A DNA stretch of 64,000 nt from Natrinema hispanicum (GTDB lineage: Archaea; Halobacteriota; Halobacteria; Halobacteriales; Natrialbaceae), in the NCBI RefSeq assembly GCF_900111485.1, contig NZ_FOIC01000004.1, positions 212,604-276,603 of the forward strand. Direction: 5' to 3'. The notes under the pieces are model-generated. The model made no database searches, was not told the DNA's origin, and was given only the letters and a program-made list of their open reading frames with translations. The position numbers and the translations under genes are program-made. Of the stretch, positions 55,781 through 63,955 are shown in pieces (the first letter of the stretch is position 1; every line of letters begins with the position of its first letter).

Positions 55781-55996
55781 ATCGCTACGGCGAACGCGCC
55801 ACTCGTATGCGAGTATGACGGTCGACCGGCGATGGCACTGCTCGGCTGGCGGCGGCTTCGACAGGGCGGAGGATTTTGTCGGTCGGAGTGATAGGACGTG
55901 GTATGTCGGTCGCGATGTCCGACCAGCGCGAGTGGCTCGTCAGTTCGTCGGTTACGGTTCAAACGAAGAGTCGCAGTCCGGGAGGTCGATGATCCG

Positions 55997-57226
55997 GTGT
56001 CGATCCACGTCGATCTCGAGCTCATCGCCCTCGTCGCGGCCATCGTCGGGTTCGGCACCGCAGCCCAGTTTCTTGCCGCGAAATACCGCGTTCCCAGCGT
56101 GTTGTTTCTCATCGTCGCGGGCATTACGATCGGCCCCGAGGGACTGGGCATCATCACGACCGAGACCTTCGGAGATGCGCTCTCGACGATCGTCGGCGTG
56201 AGCGTCGCGATCATCGTCTTCGAGGGATCGTTTCGACTCACGTTTGAGACCGTCCGAACCGCACCGCAGGCGGCCAAGCGGTTGATCACGATCGGTGCAG
56301 CACTGTCGTTTTTCGGAACCGCGCTGACCGTGCGGCTCTTCCTCAATGCGAACTGGGACGTCGCGTTTCTCGTCGGTGCGTTACTGGTCGCGACTGGACC
56401 AACGGTCATCACGCCGATTCTCGCGGTGATATCCGTCCGCGAGGAGGTCGCAACGATCCTCGAGACCGAAGGCATCATCAACGATGTCACCGCCGCGATC
56501 CTTGCAGTCGTCATCTTCAAGACGATGACGGCGCAGGAACTCGCACCGAGAGGGTTCATCGTTCTCTTCATAGAGCGGCTCGGACTGGGAATCATCACGG
56601 GGCTGGCGATTGCAGGCGTCGTCTGGTATCTCCTCACGCGGGTCGATCTTCCGGAACAAGCAGCGCCACAGACGGCCCGGTTGCTCGCGTTGGCCGGAGC
56701 CGTTATCGCGTTCGCGATCGCGGATTCGGTGTTCTCGGAGGCCGGCATCGCGGCCGCGGCCACCACGGGCTTTACCCTCGGCAACCTCAAGCTACCCCAT
56801 CGAGAGGGAATCCTGCGATTTAATCAGGACGTGACGCTGCTTGTCCTCTCGTTTATTTTCATCACGCTCGCGGCGTTGCTCGAGTTCTCCGAACTCCGCG
56901 CACTCGGACCCGCCGGGCTTGCGGTCGTTGGAGTGGTGACGGTGCTGCTCCGCCCGCTGAGCGTCTTCATCTCGACGACTGGCGGAGAGTTCCCGATCCG
57001 CGAGCGGCTGTTTATCAGCTTCATCGGCCCGCGCGGGATCATTCCGGCCTCGGTCGCGACGCTGTTTGCGATTCGCCTCGAGACGACTACGCCGCCGACG
57101 GATCCCGCAGGTGCGGATATCTTACTCGGCACGGTCTTTCTCATCATCCTCGTCACGGACGTCGTCGAGGCAGGCTTTGCGAGACAGATCGCAGCCGCGT
57201 TCGGCGTCGTTGAGTCAGCGGAATAG
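55997..57226 (+). CDS. Cation:proton antiporter (CPA1/CPA2 type)
   Basis: 409 residues, about twelve membrane segments. VLFLIVAGITIGPEGLG, the paired-helix motif LLVATGPTVITPILAVIS (in place of the usual ND/DD motif), EGIINDVTAAILAVVIFK with the Asn-Asp pair, and FISFIGPRGIIPASVATLFA late in the protein. Sodium or potassium exchange for protons is likely. GTG 55997 is preferred as it has GGAGGTC ten bases upstream; the open frame goes back to 55898. Confidence 0.88.
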   Translation: MSIHVDLELIALVAAIVGFGTAAQFLAAKYRVPSVLFLIVAGITIGPEGLGIITTETFGDALSTIVGVSVAIIVFEGSFRLTFETVRTAPQAAKRLITIGAALSFFGTALTVRLFLNANWDVAFLVGALLVATGPTVITPILAVISVREEVATILETEGIINDVTAAILAVVIFKTMTAQELAPRGFIVLFIERLGLGIITGLAIAGVVWYLLTRVDLPEQAAPQTARLLALAGAVIAFAIADSVFSEAGIAAAATTGFTLGNLKLPHREGILRFNQDVTLLVLSFIFITLAALLEFSELRALGPAGLAVVGVVTVLLRPLSVFISTTGGEFPIRERLFISFIGPRGIIPASVATLFAIRLETTTPPTDPAGADILLGTVFLIILVTDVVEAGFARQIAAAFGVVESAE

Positions 57227-57433
57227 CGGGAGTTCGTTGGGAGAGACACCTCTCGTGGACGACAACGCATCGCTGGCCGGTACAGACGGCAGCCACAAAC
57301 AGCGACTCTCGTTCGAGAAGGGCCACAACGGGTCACGATTACGTGGGCATCTCGTCTCAATCCGGCCTCGTTCAGCGCATCGCGACGCAACGTACCCATT
57401 CCCCCATGGTCGTCAATCGGTGGAAATGGTGCG

Positions 57434-57439
57434 TTATAA
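57434..57439 (+). promoter_or_regulatory. TATA box of rps17e
   Basis: TTATAA centred 27 bases before the ATG at 57464, the spacing of a leaderless transcript. The rest of the 237-base gap from the antiporter gene shows no open frame or repeat of note. Confidence 0.7.
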
Positions 57440-57463
57440 GGGCCTCTAGACGGAAACCCCTGT

Positions 57464-57655
57464 ATGGCAATCAAACCGGCCTACGTCAAGAAGACCGGCA
57501 ACCTCCTCTTGGAGCAGTACCCGGAGGCGTTCACGACCGACTTCGAACAGAACAAAGAAAGCGTCGAGAAGCTCACCAACGTCGATTCCAAAGGTGTTCG
57601 TAACCGCATCGCGGGATACGTAACCCGAAAGAAAGGCGCACAAGTGCCTGCGTAA
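57464..57655 (+). CDS. rps17e: 30S ribosomal protein S17e
   Basis: 63 residues, archaeal/eukaryotic-type small-subunit protein: AIKPAYVKKTGNLLLEQYPE, then DFEQNKESVEKLTNVDSKGV and RNRIAGYVTRKKG. Alone here, leaderless, with a T-rich TTTTCTTATA just after its stop that may end transcription. The two-hairpin repeat copy B follows 35 bases on. Confidence 0.95.
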   Translation: MAIKPAYVKKTGNLLLEQYPEAFTTDFEQNKESVEKLTNVDSKGVRNRIAGYVTRKKGAQVPA

Positions 57656-57690
57656 GTCGGTTTTCTTATACTAGCGACGGAACGTCACTG

Positions 57691-57820
57691 CACACCCGAT
57701 CGCACGACAGCGAGAGCGATCGGCGTGTCACTCGTTTCATACGGTCTGCTGTCCCGATGTCCCGGTGGGACCGCAGTGCGGGTCGCGGTTGCACCGGACA
57801 TGACTGACAGTAGTCCGTAT
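57691..57820. repeat. Two-hairpin repeat, copy B (most complete)
   Basis: Hairpin 1 at 57691-57729: ACACCCGATCGC, loop, GCGATCGGCGTGT. Hairpin 2 at 57739-57820, the 80-bp element: ends ATACGGTCTGCTGTC and GACAGTAGTCCGTAT inverted (13 of 15), inner arms ATGTCCCGGTG / GCACCGGACAT and ACCGC / GCGGT. The flank CAGTGG matches copy E. Noncoding. Confidence 0.82.
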
Positions 57821-57915
57821 CAGTGGTCCTTTCTCCGAGAAGCTGCCCAAGCGCGACGAAGAGCTACGGACTCAGCAGGCTCGAGAAACAATATCGAATC
57901 GTCACAAACGGCGAT

Positions 57916-58173
57916 CTATTCGCCGAACCCGGGCTCCATGTAGGCTGCGGCAGTAAGCGCCACGAGGGCGAGGGTGAGCCCGAACACGAGCGCGACGGCC
58001 CCGGTCAAGATATCGAGCTGATAGCCGATCACAGGGAACACGCCGTCGTTGTAGCCCGTCCACGCGATAAAGACGGACAGCAAGGTAGTGACGGCCGCGA
58101 CAGCCGTCGCCCCCATGCTGAACGGCGTCTCGAGCAGTCCTCCGTTGCGGGTACTCGCGGTCGAACTCGTCAT
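57916..58173 (-). CDS. Small membrane protein
   Basis: 85 residues; two or three hydrophobic helices (GATAVAAVTTLLSVFIAWTG; ILTGAVALVFGLTLALVALT) and a short acidic end. AGGTGG six bases before the ATG supports the start at 58173. A GTG at 58182 is less likely. No family recognised with confidence. Confidence 0.6.
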   Translation of the reverse strand: MTSSTASTRNGGLLETPFSMGATAVAAVTTLLSVFIAWTGYNDGVFPVIGYQLDILTGAVALVFGLTLALVALTAAAYMEPGFGE

Positions 58174-58242
58174 CGGAACCACCTCTGGCCAGTGGCCTCG
58201 CGTCGATCCTGTCGGTAGTGCATCGGTTTCTAGGTACTGCTC

Positions 58243-58422
58243 CCGTTTCTTAATATCTTCTATCCGAACTAGCGAAGCGCCTGTGATGGCGTGTCCTCGC
58301 CATCAGCAACGCTATCGTGCTCGATTGGCAGCGGAGAGCCACTCACTCGAGCAACTCTGTCGACTGACATGCGCTACCGAAAACCCAAACGGTTTTGCGG
58401 ACACGACTCGGAGTGGCGGAAA
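58243..58422 (+). promoter_or_regulatory. Promoter and structured leader of asd
   Basis: A TATA-like TTCTTAATATC (58243-58253) would start transcription near 58275, leaving a ~148-base leader. Two hairpins lie in it: GATGGCG..CGCCATC (58285-58304) and AAAACC-CAAAC-GGTTTT (58380-58396, extended by CCG/CGG), the second with a four-T run, resembling an attenuator. No uORF of note. A regulatory role for aspartate-family amino acids is speculative. Confidence 0.4.
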
Positions 58423-59457
58423 ATGGCAGTACGAGTAGGCGTACTCGGTGCGACCGGTGCTGTTGGACAGCGACTTATCCAACTGCTCGACCCGCACCCT
58501 GATTTCGAGATCGCAGCACTGACCGCAAGCGACGCAAGCGCCGGCAAGACGTATCGTCAGGCCGCAAAATGGCGCGTCGACAGTCCAATTCCGGACGATG
58601 TCGCCGGCATGACCGTTACAGCGACCGACCCCGACGACGTTCCAAACGACGTCGACCTGCTGTTCTCGTCGCTCCCCTCGAGCGTCGGCGAGGCCGTCGA
58701 GCCTGGCTTCTGTGACGCAGGCTACGTCGTCTCCTCGAACTCCTCGAACGGCCGAATGGACGAAGACATTCCCCTCGTGATCCCAGAGGTCAACGCCGAC
58801 CACCTCGACTTACTCGAGGTCCAGCGCGACGAGCGTGGCTGGGACGGCGCGATGGTCAAAAACCCCAACTGCTCGACGATCACCTTCGTCCCCACACTCG
58901 CCGCCCTCGAGGAGTACGGCCTCGAGAAAGTTCACGTCGCGACCCTGCAGGCCGTCTCGGGCGCGGGCTACGATGGCGTCACCTCGATGGAGATCATCGA
59001 CAACGCCATCCCACACATCGGCGGCGAAGAGGACAAACTCGAGACCGAATCGAAGAAACTGCTGGGTAGCTTCGACGGCGCGGAACTCTCGCTCAACGAC
59101 GTCGAAGTCGGTGCCTCGTGTAACCGCATCCCAACGATCGACGGCCACTTAGAGAACGTCTTCGTCGAGACCGCCGAGGACCTCACCCCCGACGAGGCCG
59201 CCGAGGCCATGCGCGTGTACCCGAGCCTCGACCTGCCCTCCTCGCCGGACCAGCTGATCGAAGTCTTCGAGGACCCCGAGCGGCCACAGCCACGTCTCGA
59301 CCGCACCCTCGGCGACGGCATGTCGGTCGCCGCCGGCGGCATTCGTGAATCGACGTTCGGCCTGCAGTACAACTGTCTCGCACACAACACGATGCGCGGC
59401 GCGGCCGGGGCGAGCGTGCTCAACGGCGAACTGCTGCTCGAGAACGGCTATCTCTAG
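58423..59457 (+). CDS. asd: Aspartate-semialdehyde dehydrogenase
   Basis: NADPH-dependent reduction of aspartyl phosphate to the semialdehyde, feeding Thr, Met and Lys. 344 residues, archaeal/fungal type. GATGAVGQ at 9-16, catalytic Cys150 in NPNCSTIT, LQAVSGAGYDG and the C-terminal AAGGIRESTFGLQYN. ATG 58423 gives AVRVGVLGATGAVGQR; the open frame goes back to 58291 through the leader. Confidence 0.94.
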   Translation: MAVRVGVLGATGAVGQRLIQLLDPHPDFEIAALTASDASAGKTYRQAAKWRVDSPIPDDVAGMTVTATDPDDVPNDVDLLFSSLPSSVGEAVEPGFCDAGYVVSSNSSNGRMDEDIPLVIPEVNADHLDLLEVQRDERGWDGAMVKNPNCSTITFVPTLAALEEYGLEKVHVATLQAVSGAGYDGVTSMEIIDNAIPHIGGEEDKLETESKKLLGSFDGAELSLNDVEVGASCNRIPTIDGHLENVFVETAEDLTPDEAAEAMRVYPSLDLPSSPDQLIEVFEDPERPQPRLDRTLGDGMSVAAGGIRESTFGLQYNCLAHNTMRGAAGASVLNGELLLENGYL

Positions 59458-59599
59458 CGTCGGCAGCTAATCAGCCGACATTCCGTTCAGCGGCTCGCGT
59501 GACCGTTCATTTCTGAGAGGGTAGTCGAGAGCTACCCCGTTTTAAAACGTTGACTGTTCAATCGGAGTCACTTCGGTGGTTGGTCCGATAGGGCGTGGT

Positions 59600-59908
59600 A
59601 TGGAAACCGAAACCGCTCTCTGCAAATCACGTCCGCAGGACGGACACGATGCCTATCAGGCCCAGCCGGACCAGCCGCTCAGCGAAGCGGTCATCGAAGC
59701 GATCGCAGCAGAGTCCGATCTGGACGCCCTCGAGATCGCAGACGAATTCGGCCCGCTGTACGACGCGATCGATCCGACTGCACTCGATTCGCTGTTTCAG
59801 TCTGCCGGGGAGACAACCCAGACCGTCGGCTGTGTAACGTTCGCCTACGCCGGCTACCGGATTTCAGTCGACCAGACCGGACGAGTCGTCCTTACCGAAC
59901 GCCAGTAA
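59600..59908 (+). CDS. HalOD1 output-domain protein
   Basis: 102 residues. Core LSEAVIEAIAAESDLDALEI, PLYDAIDPTALDSLF and CVTFAYAGYRISVDQTGRV is the HalOD1 domain, found at the end of haloarchaeal signalling proteins or alone; its biochemical function is unknown. Start 59600 lies after TTTTAAAAC (59539-59548). No sensor or receiver gene is adjacent. Confidence 0.82.
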   Translation: METETALCKSRPQDGHDAYQAQPDQPLSEAVIEAIAAESDLDALEIADEFGPLYDAIDPTALDSLFQSAGETTQTVGCVTFAYAGYRISVDQTGRVVLTERQ

Positions 59909-60287
59909 CAAGGCACTCGACACTGCTGCCGTCAGACACGACGACAGTGTCACTGTTACCGAGCGAACGAGTCACCAGCGTCTCACGAGCCGAAAAACAG
60001 CGCGAGAGCATACCGAAGGACGAGGTAAACAGGACGATGAGTCGGGGTAGAGACCCTGCACTGTTCGCTGAAGGTCCTGTTAGGGACACTGCCGACTTGC
60101 TGAATCGTTGGCGTCCCGCGCTCGAGCGCGTCCATCCTAGTGATGGAGAGGAACCGTATGCTCGTGGTTGGTCCCTCCCACGATTCGTACAGTTCCCTGT
60201 CACTGGGTCCTGGTACACCCATAGGGCGGTCGCGGCCGGCCGGCACTGACTGACAGCAGCCCGTCTCAGTCAGTGAACGGCTGTCGA
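59909..60287. other. 379-base intergenic region with repeat copy C
   Basis: Convergent gap between HalOD1 and the hydroxyacid dehydrogenase. It holds a hairpin GACACTG..CAGTGTC (59923-59951) and the repeat copy C (60187-60266). Open frames on the minus strand (to 108 codons) have no family resemblance. Nothing else is seen. Confidence 0.7.
60187..60266. repeat. Intergenic inverted-repeat element, copy C (left half decayed)
   Basis: 80 bp. Right half GCCGGCACTGACTGACAGCA...CCGTCT agrees well with copies B and D; the left end GTACAGTTCCCTGTC is a degraded match of the terminal consensus. Right flank CAGTCAGTG is like copies B and E. It ends 21 bases beyond the minus-strand stop of the hydroxyacid dehydrogenase gene. 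Confidence 0.65.
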
Positions 60288-61262
60288 TCAGGGGAGTACT
60301 TGATTCTCGAGGTCAGCATCCGCGCCGTCCGCATCGATCCGGCGAACGTTTTCGGCGACGATATCGGCCAGTCGGTCGTAGTACTGTGGCGTGTGGCCTG
60401 CGTTATGTGGTGTGAGCTGAACGTTCTCGAATGTCCACAGCGGATGCTCCTCGGGCAGCGGTTCCGGATCGGTGACGTCCAGTGCGGCCCCGCGGATCCA
60501 ATTCGACCGCAGTGCCTCGACTACCGCATCCGTCTCGATGACCGGGCCGCGAGCGACATTGACCACCACTGCATCGGGGTCAATCGTCACGAACGCCTCG
60601 CGGTCGAGCAACCCGTGGGTCGTCTCCGTCAGAGGACACGCTAACACGAGATAATCCGTCCGCGCAAGCGCATCATCGAACGCCCCGCCCTCGAAGCCGA
60701 TCACCTCGTCGGTTGGCCCACCCTTTGCAGGCGTGTAGCGGACGCCGATCGTCTCGACGCCGAACGGCTCGAGGCGCTCACAGACTGCCTGCCCGATCGC
60801 GCCCAATCCGACGACGGTGACGGTCGATCCCTGCAGCTCGTGGGCCTTGTAATGTCGCCACTCACGGCGACGCTGGCGACGCGCGCCGACGTGGAACCGC
60901 CGGGTAAAGTACAGAATCGACCCCAGTACGTGCTCTCCGATATTCGGCCCGTGGACACCCGACGCGTTAGTCACCGTGACGTCACGGTCCGCGAGTTCAT
61001 CGAGGGGAAGATGACCGGTCCCTGCATAGGCGCAGGCAAAGGCCGAAAGCTCGTCAGCGCGCTCAAGGAGCTCTTCCTCGAGCGTCATTCCAGTGACGAA
61101 CGTCGCGTCCCGGATCGCCTCGCGCTCGGCGGCCGGCGTGCGCGCGAGCGCGACGGTGTGGTCCGGGAGTCGATCGCGGATTGCAGCAGCGTACTGTTCA
61201 ATTGGAATCCCGTGGGTTCCCCTCCGAAGCACGAGCACGTCCGGCGCGTCGGCATCGCTCAT
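60288..61262 (-). CDS. D-2-hydroxyacid dehydrogenase family protein
   Basis: 324 residues. NAD-binding VVGLGAIGQAVCERLEPFG, then CPLTETTHGLL, VVVNVARGPVIETDAVVEAL with the conserved Arg, and the catalytic His in LTPHNAGHTPQYYD. Substrate undetermined (phosphoglycerate, glyoxylate or other 2-keto acids). ATG 61262 has GAGGG eight bases upstream; ATG 61268 is close but lacks spacing for it. Confidence 0.88.
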   Translation of the reverse strand: MSDADAPDVLVLRRGTHGIPIEQYAAAIRDRLPDHTVALARTPAAEREAIRDATFVTGMTLEEELLERADELSAFACAYAGTGHLPLDELADRDVTVTNASGVHGPNIGEHVLGSILYFTRRFHVGARRQRRREWRHYKAHELQGSTVTVVGLGAIGQAVCERLEPFGVETIGVRYTPAKGGPTDEVIGFEGGAFDDALARTDYLVLACPLTETTHGLLDREAFVTIDPDAVVVNVARGPVIETDAVVEALRSNWIRGAALDVTDPEPLPEEHPLWTFENVQLTPHNAGHTPQYYDRLADIVAENVRRIDADGADADLENQVLP

Positions 61263-61406
61263 GATCATGCCCTCGCCCAGCGCGCTCAAAAGCGTTCGTC
61301 TCGCGGCACCGTATCGTTCGCACCCGAGAGAGACGGAGACGGTCAACACCGTACCGAAACAGCCAGCGATCGAACCCGGCGCAGTCTGTCGAAACCTCCC
61401 TCGCAG

Positions 61407-61416
61407 TTTTTATAAT
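61407..61416 (+). promoter_or_regulatory. TATA box of the geranylgeranyl reductase-family gene
   Basis: TTTTTATAAT at 61407-61416, about 28 bases before the ATG at 61440, as for a leaderless transcript. It lies in the divergent gap to the hydroxyacid dehydrogenase gene. Confidence 0.7.
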
Positions 61417-61439
61417 GGCTCACTGAGTCCAAATGGCGT

Positions 61440-62831
61440 ATGGAACGCGTAGACGTCGCGATCGTCGGCGGTGGCCCCGCGGGCGCGTCCGCGGCCGAAC
61501 AGGCCGCCGCCCACGGCGCAGAGACGGTGCTCTTCGAGCAAGGGGTCCCGCGCGAGGATCGAGAGGAGGTCGGTCCCGATTCGACCGACGCCGCCGGGAT
61601 GCTCGACTACTGGATCGACATCATGGGGTTCGATTACCGTGAGATCCCCGACGACGTCATCCTGCAGGAACTCGAGGCCACGGAGTTTATCGGCCCGAAC
61701 AGCGCCGTCGAGTTGCGGACGACCGGGATCGACGCCAGCTATCCCAAGTTCGGCTACACCTTCCACCGCGCGCGCATGGATGACTGGCTCTACGAACGCG
61801 CGACTGAGGCGGGTGCCGACCTGCGTGTCGGCGTCGGCGTCAAATCCCTCGAGACCGACCTCCGAGCGACGAGTCCGCAAGGGCCGACCCACACGCTGGC
61901 GCTCTCGAACGGCGACGAACTCGAGGCCCAGTACGTCGTCCTCGCGGACGGCCCACAACGGCGGATCACGCTCGAGGCGCTCGATCAGTTTACCCCACCG
62001 GGCCGAAGCGTCTCCGACTACCTCTCGCCGCCGGAGGCAAACCATATCGCGTACCAAGAGTACCGGGAGTTCCCCGAGGAGTTGTTCGCGGAGTTCGAGG
62101 ACACCCTCACGTTCTGGTGGGGATACATGCCGGGCGAAACTGCCTATCCGTGGGTCTTCCCGAACGACGGCACAGTCGCCCGTGTTGGGCTGACGATGCC
62201 AATCGGGATGGAACTCAACGATGTCGACAACCCAGGAAGCTACAAGCTCTTGCGGCCCGACGACCAGAAACTCCCATCGGGAGCGGAATATATCAGCCGC
62301 CTGCTCGAACAGGAGTACGGCGACGAGTACGCCATCGAGGAAGACATTCCCCGCGTCGAGGATCGCGGGAAGTCCAAGGGGACGGAAACCTACCCCATCT
62401 CGTCGACGCGACCGATCGAGTCACCCGTCGGCGCGAATATCGCCGTCGCTGGCGGTGCGATGGGAACCACCTCAGCGTTCCACGAGGGTGGCTACCACGT
62501 CGCCGTCCGCACCGGCAAAATCGCCGGTCGACTGGCCGGGACGAACTCGCTCGAAAACTACAACGACGTCTGGAAACGCGCGGTTGGCGACGAGATCCTG
62601 CGCAACGTGGCCTTCGCAGAGATCGTCGACGACTACGATCCAGATGACTGGGACTGGGCATTCAATACTGTCAGCAATATGCAAGGCGGCAGCGGTGATA
62701 ACGTCCTGCTCAGCAAACGGTACACTGCCGGACTCGACGCAGTGAAACTCCTCACAGCGTACAAACGGCGCAAATTCGGGTACCGCGACGGCCGCTACGT
62801 CCAGCTATCGGAAGCAGACTATCTCTACTAA
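61440..62831 (+). CDS. Geranylgeranyl reductase family flavoprotein
   Basis: 463 residues. N-terminal FAD motif VAIVGGGPAGASAAEQAA (6-23), VVLADGPQRR, YMPGETAYPWVFPN, and GANIAVAGGAMGTTSAFHEG for the second flavin motif. Such proteins saturate the isoprenoid chains of archaeal lipids or quinones; the exact substrate is unknown. Its stop TAA shares its last A with repeat copy D. Confidence 0.88.
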   Translation: MERVDVAIVGGGPAGASAAEQAAAHGAETVLFEQGVPREDREEVGPDSTDAAGMLDYWIDIMGFDYREIPDDVILQELEATEFIGPNSAVELRTTGIDASYPKFGYTFHRARMDDWLYERATEAGADLRVGVGVKSLETDLRATSPQGPTHTLALSNGDELEAQYVVLADGPQRRITLEALDQFTPPGRSVSDYLSPPEANHIAYQEYREFPEELFAEFEDTLTFWWGYMPGETAYPWVFPNDGTVARVGLTMPIGMELNDVDNPGSYKLLRPDDQKLPSGAEYISRLLEQEYGDEYAIEEDIPRVEDRGKSKGTETYPISSTRPIESPVGANIAVAGGAMGTTSAFHEGGYHVAVRTGKIAGRLAGTNSLENYNDVWKRAVGDEILRNVAFAEIVDDYDPDDWDWAFNTVSNMQGGSGDNVLLSKRYTAGLDAVKLLTAYKRRKFGYRDGRYVQLSEADYLY

Positions 62832-62883
62832 TACGGTCTGCTATCTCGATTTCCCGCCGGCACTGACGCACAGTAGTCCGTCT
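62831..62883. repeat. Intergenic inverted-repeat element, copy D (internally deleted)
   Basis: 53 bp: left end ATACGGTCTGCTATC, right end CACAGTAGTCCGTCT with the CCGGCACTGAC stretch shared with copy C, but ~28 interior bases absent. It begins on the last base of the upstream stop codon. A further piece, ATACTGCCTGCTGTCGGGAC (62884-62903), resembles another left end. Confidence 0.72.
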
Positions 62884-63154
62884 GATACTGCCTGCTGTCG
62901 GGACTTCCGTTGCCACGCCGATCCTGTGGTCGTTCCAAACCGGACTGCCATTGCAGTTCCTCCGACGATTTGAAGTGGTCGCTTCAGGGGACGACGTGAG
63001 AGCCAAGAGAGAATCGCTGTAAAGCAGACCAACTACGATCGCGACTCGTCGCCGCTGCTGTTTGACTCACTTGGGCCGCCACCATTGCCTTGTTACTAAC
63101 CGGCAGTGTGACCATCCACAGCGCACGAGGCCCTCACGAACGTCGGTCGACAGA
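62832..63154. other. 323-base intergenic region
   Basis: Convergent gap holding repeat copy D and a partial left end at 62884; from 62905 to 63154 no gene, RNA or promoter is recognised. Minus-strand frames here (up to 84 codons) look like chance. Confidence 0.6.
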
Positions 63155-63328
63155 TTACGGCAGCTCATCCGGATCCGTCTCGATCACCCGAAGCTCCGAC
63201 GGCTCACAGTCACAGAACGTCGATTGACCGAGCGGCTGGAAACTGCCGTCGGGCCAGATCTGAACGATACCGATCTCTCCACAGCGATCGCACGTCGCCG
63301 CTGCGCGTTGCTTGTCGTCGTTACCCAC
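63155..63328 (-). CDS. CxxC microprotein
   Basis: 57 residues: GNDDKQRAAATCDRCGEIGI, then VQIWPDGSFQPLGQSTFCDC and an acidic tail EPSELRVIETDPDELP. C13/C16 and C39/C41 suggest a zinc site. GTG start at 63328 is preceded by GAGGTG at five bases. Below usual length cut-offs, but coding bias and cysteine pattern support it. Function unknown. Confidence 0.65.
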   Translation of the reverse strand: MGNDDKQRAAATCDRCGEIGIVQIWPDGSFQPLGQSTFCDCEPSELRVIETDPDELP

Positions 63329-63519
63329 AGCATCACCTCAAGGACCGCCCTACCACAGCGAGCGGTGAAAAACCCTCGTGGCAGTGCCACCCTCGATGGG
63401 ATGCCATCCACGGCGCGACCCGGCTTCACTGTATTTGCGTGTGCTTCGACACGGTCAACAGTCACGAGGACGGGAACTGACGGCTCGAGCCTGCAAGAGT
63501 TAAACGGGTCGCGTCCCTA

Positions 63520-63647
63520 GGGGAACTGCGTGCCTTTAGTCCCCGTCCGAGCAGACCCATTCGGGTGCGATGACAGCACGGCGAACCCGGGCACGCGACA
63601 GTAGTACTCGGAGAACGCATCGCGTTCTCCCGCCCGGCACGAGGGTT
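63520..63647. other. Cluster of hairpins, possible structured RNA
   Basis: Stem GGGGA(A)CT (63520-63527)/AGTCCCC (63538-63544); ACCC-ATTC-GGGT (63555-63566); CCGGGC (63587-63592)/GCCCGG (63632-63637) enclosing the perfect GGAGAACGC-ATC-GCGTTCTCC (63610-63630); AAC (63584-63586)/GTT (63645-63647) outermost. A TATA-like AGTTAAAC at 63498-63505 lies before it. It fits no RNA family known to me; strand undetermined. Confidence 0.4.
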
Positions 63648-63905
63648 AGCCAGCTGACACGGCATGCCGCCACGGGATGAGGCTGGACGTTAGTGTTCCG
63701 GGCGTACACGTTCTCTCTCCAGAGTGAAATCTCACTCGAGACTGGTCAGTTTGAGGACGCCGTGAACTTCTGGAGTAGCGATTGGAAGCTACTGCACACC
63801 GGCTATACGGCCGCTATATGTCGTTTCAGTTGTTACTATGAAGAGTGAGGAGTGTGATCGTCAGTGTTGTTCGTAACTAGTGGTACGTATGAAATGCAGA
63901 AAGCC

Positions 63906-63939
63906 CCACACAGCCACCGCGAACGCGGTCGCTCTGTGG
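63906..63939. repeat. Long imperfect hairpin
   Basis: CCACACAGCCACCGCG (63906-63921) and CGCGGTCGCTCTGTGG (63924-63939) pair at 14 of 16 positions around a minimal loop. Similar subterminal hairpins mark the ends of IS200/IS605-type elements, but nothing else of such an element is in the window. Confidence 0.45.
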
Positions 63940-63955
63940 AGCTATCGTATAGAGT

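Noticed and set aside
59892..60218. 108-codon minus-strand frame between HalOD1 and the hydroxyacid dehydrogenase
   Set aside because: Serine/arginine-rich product unlike acidic haloarchaeal proteins; overlaps the HalOD1 end and repeat copy C.
15418..62883. Reading the dispersed repeats as a CRISPR array
   Set aside because: Copies are kilobases apart, palindromic and 80 bp long; there are no regular spacers and no cas genes.
62841..63032. 63-codon minus-strand frame after the reductase-family gene
   Set aside because: Lies across repeat copy D and is basic with no conserved pattern; judged chance.
63836..63877. Twelve-codon frame MKSEECDRQCCS near the right end
   Set aside because: Too short, no promoter or ribosome binding site at a proper distance; the cysteines alone are not enough.
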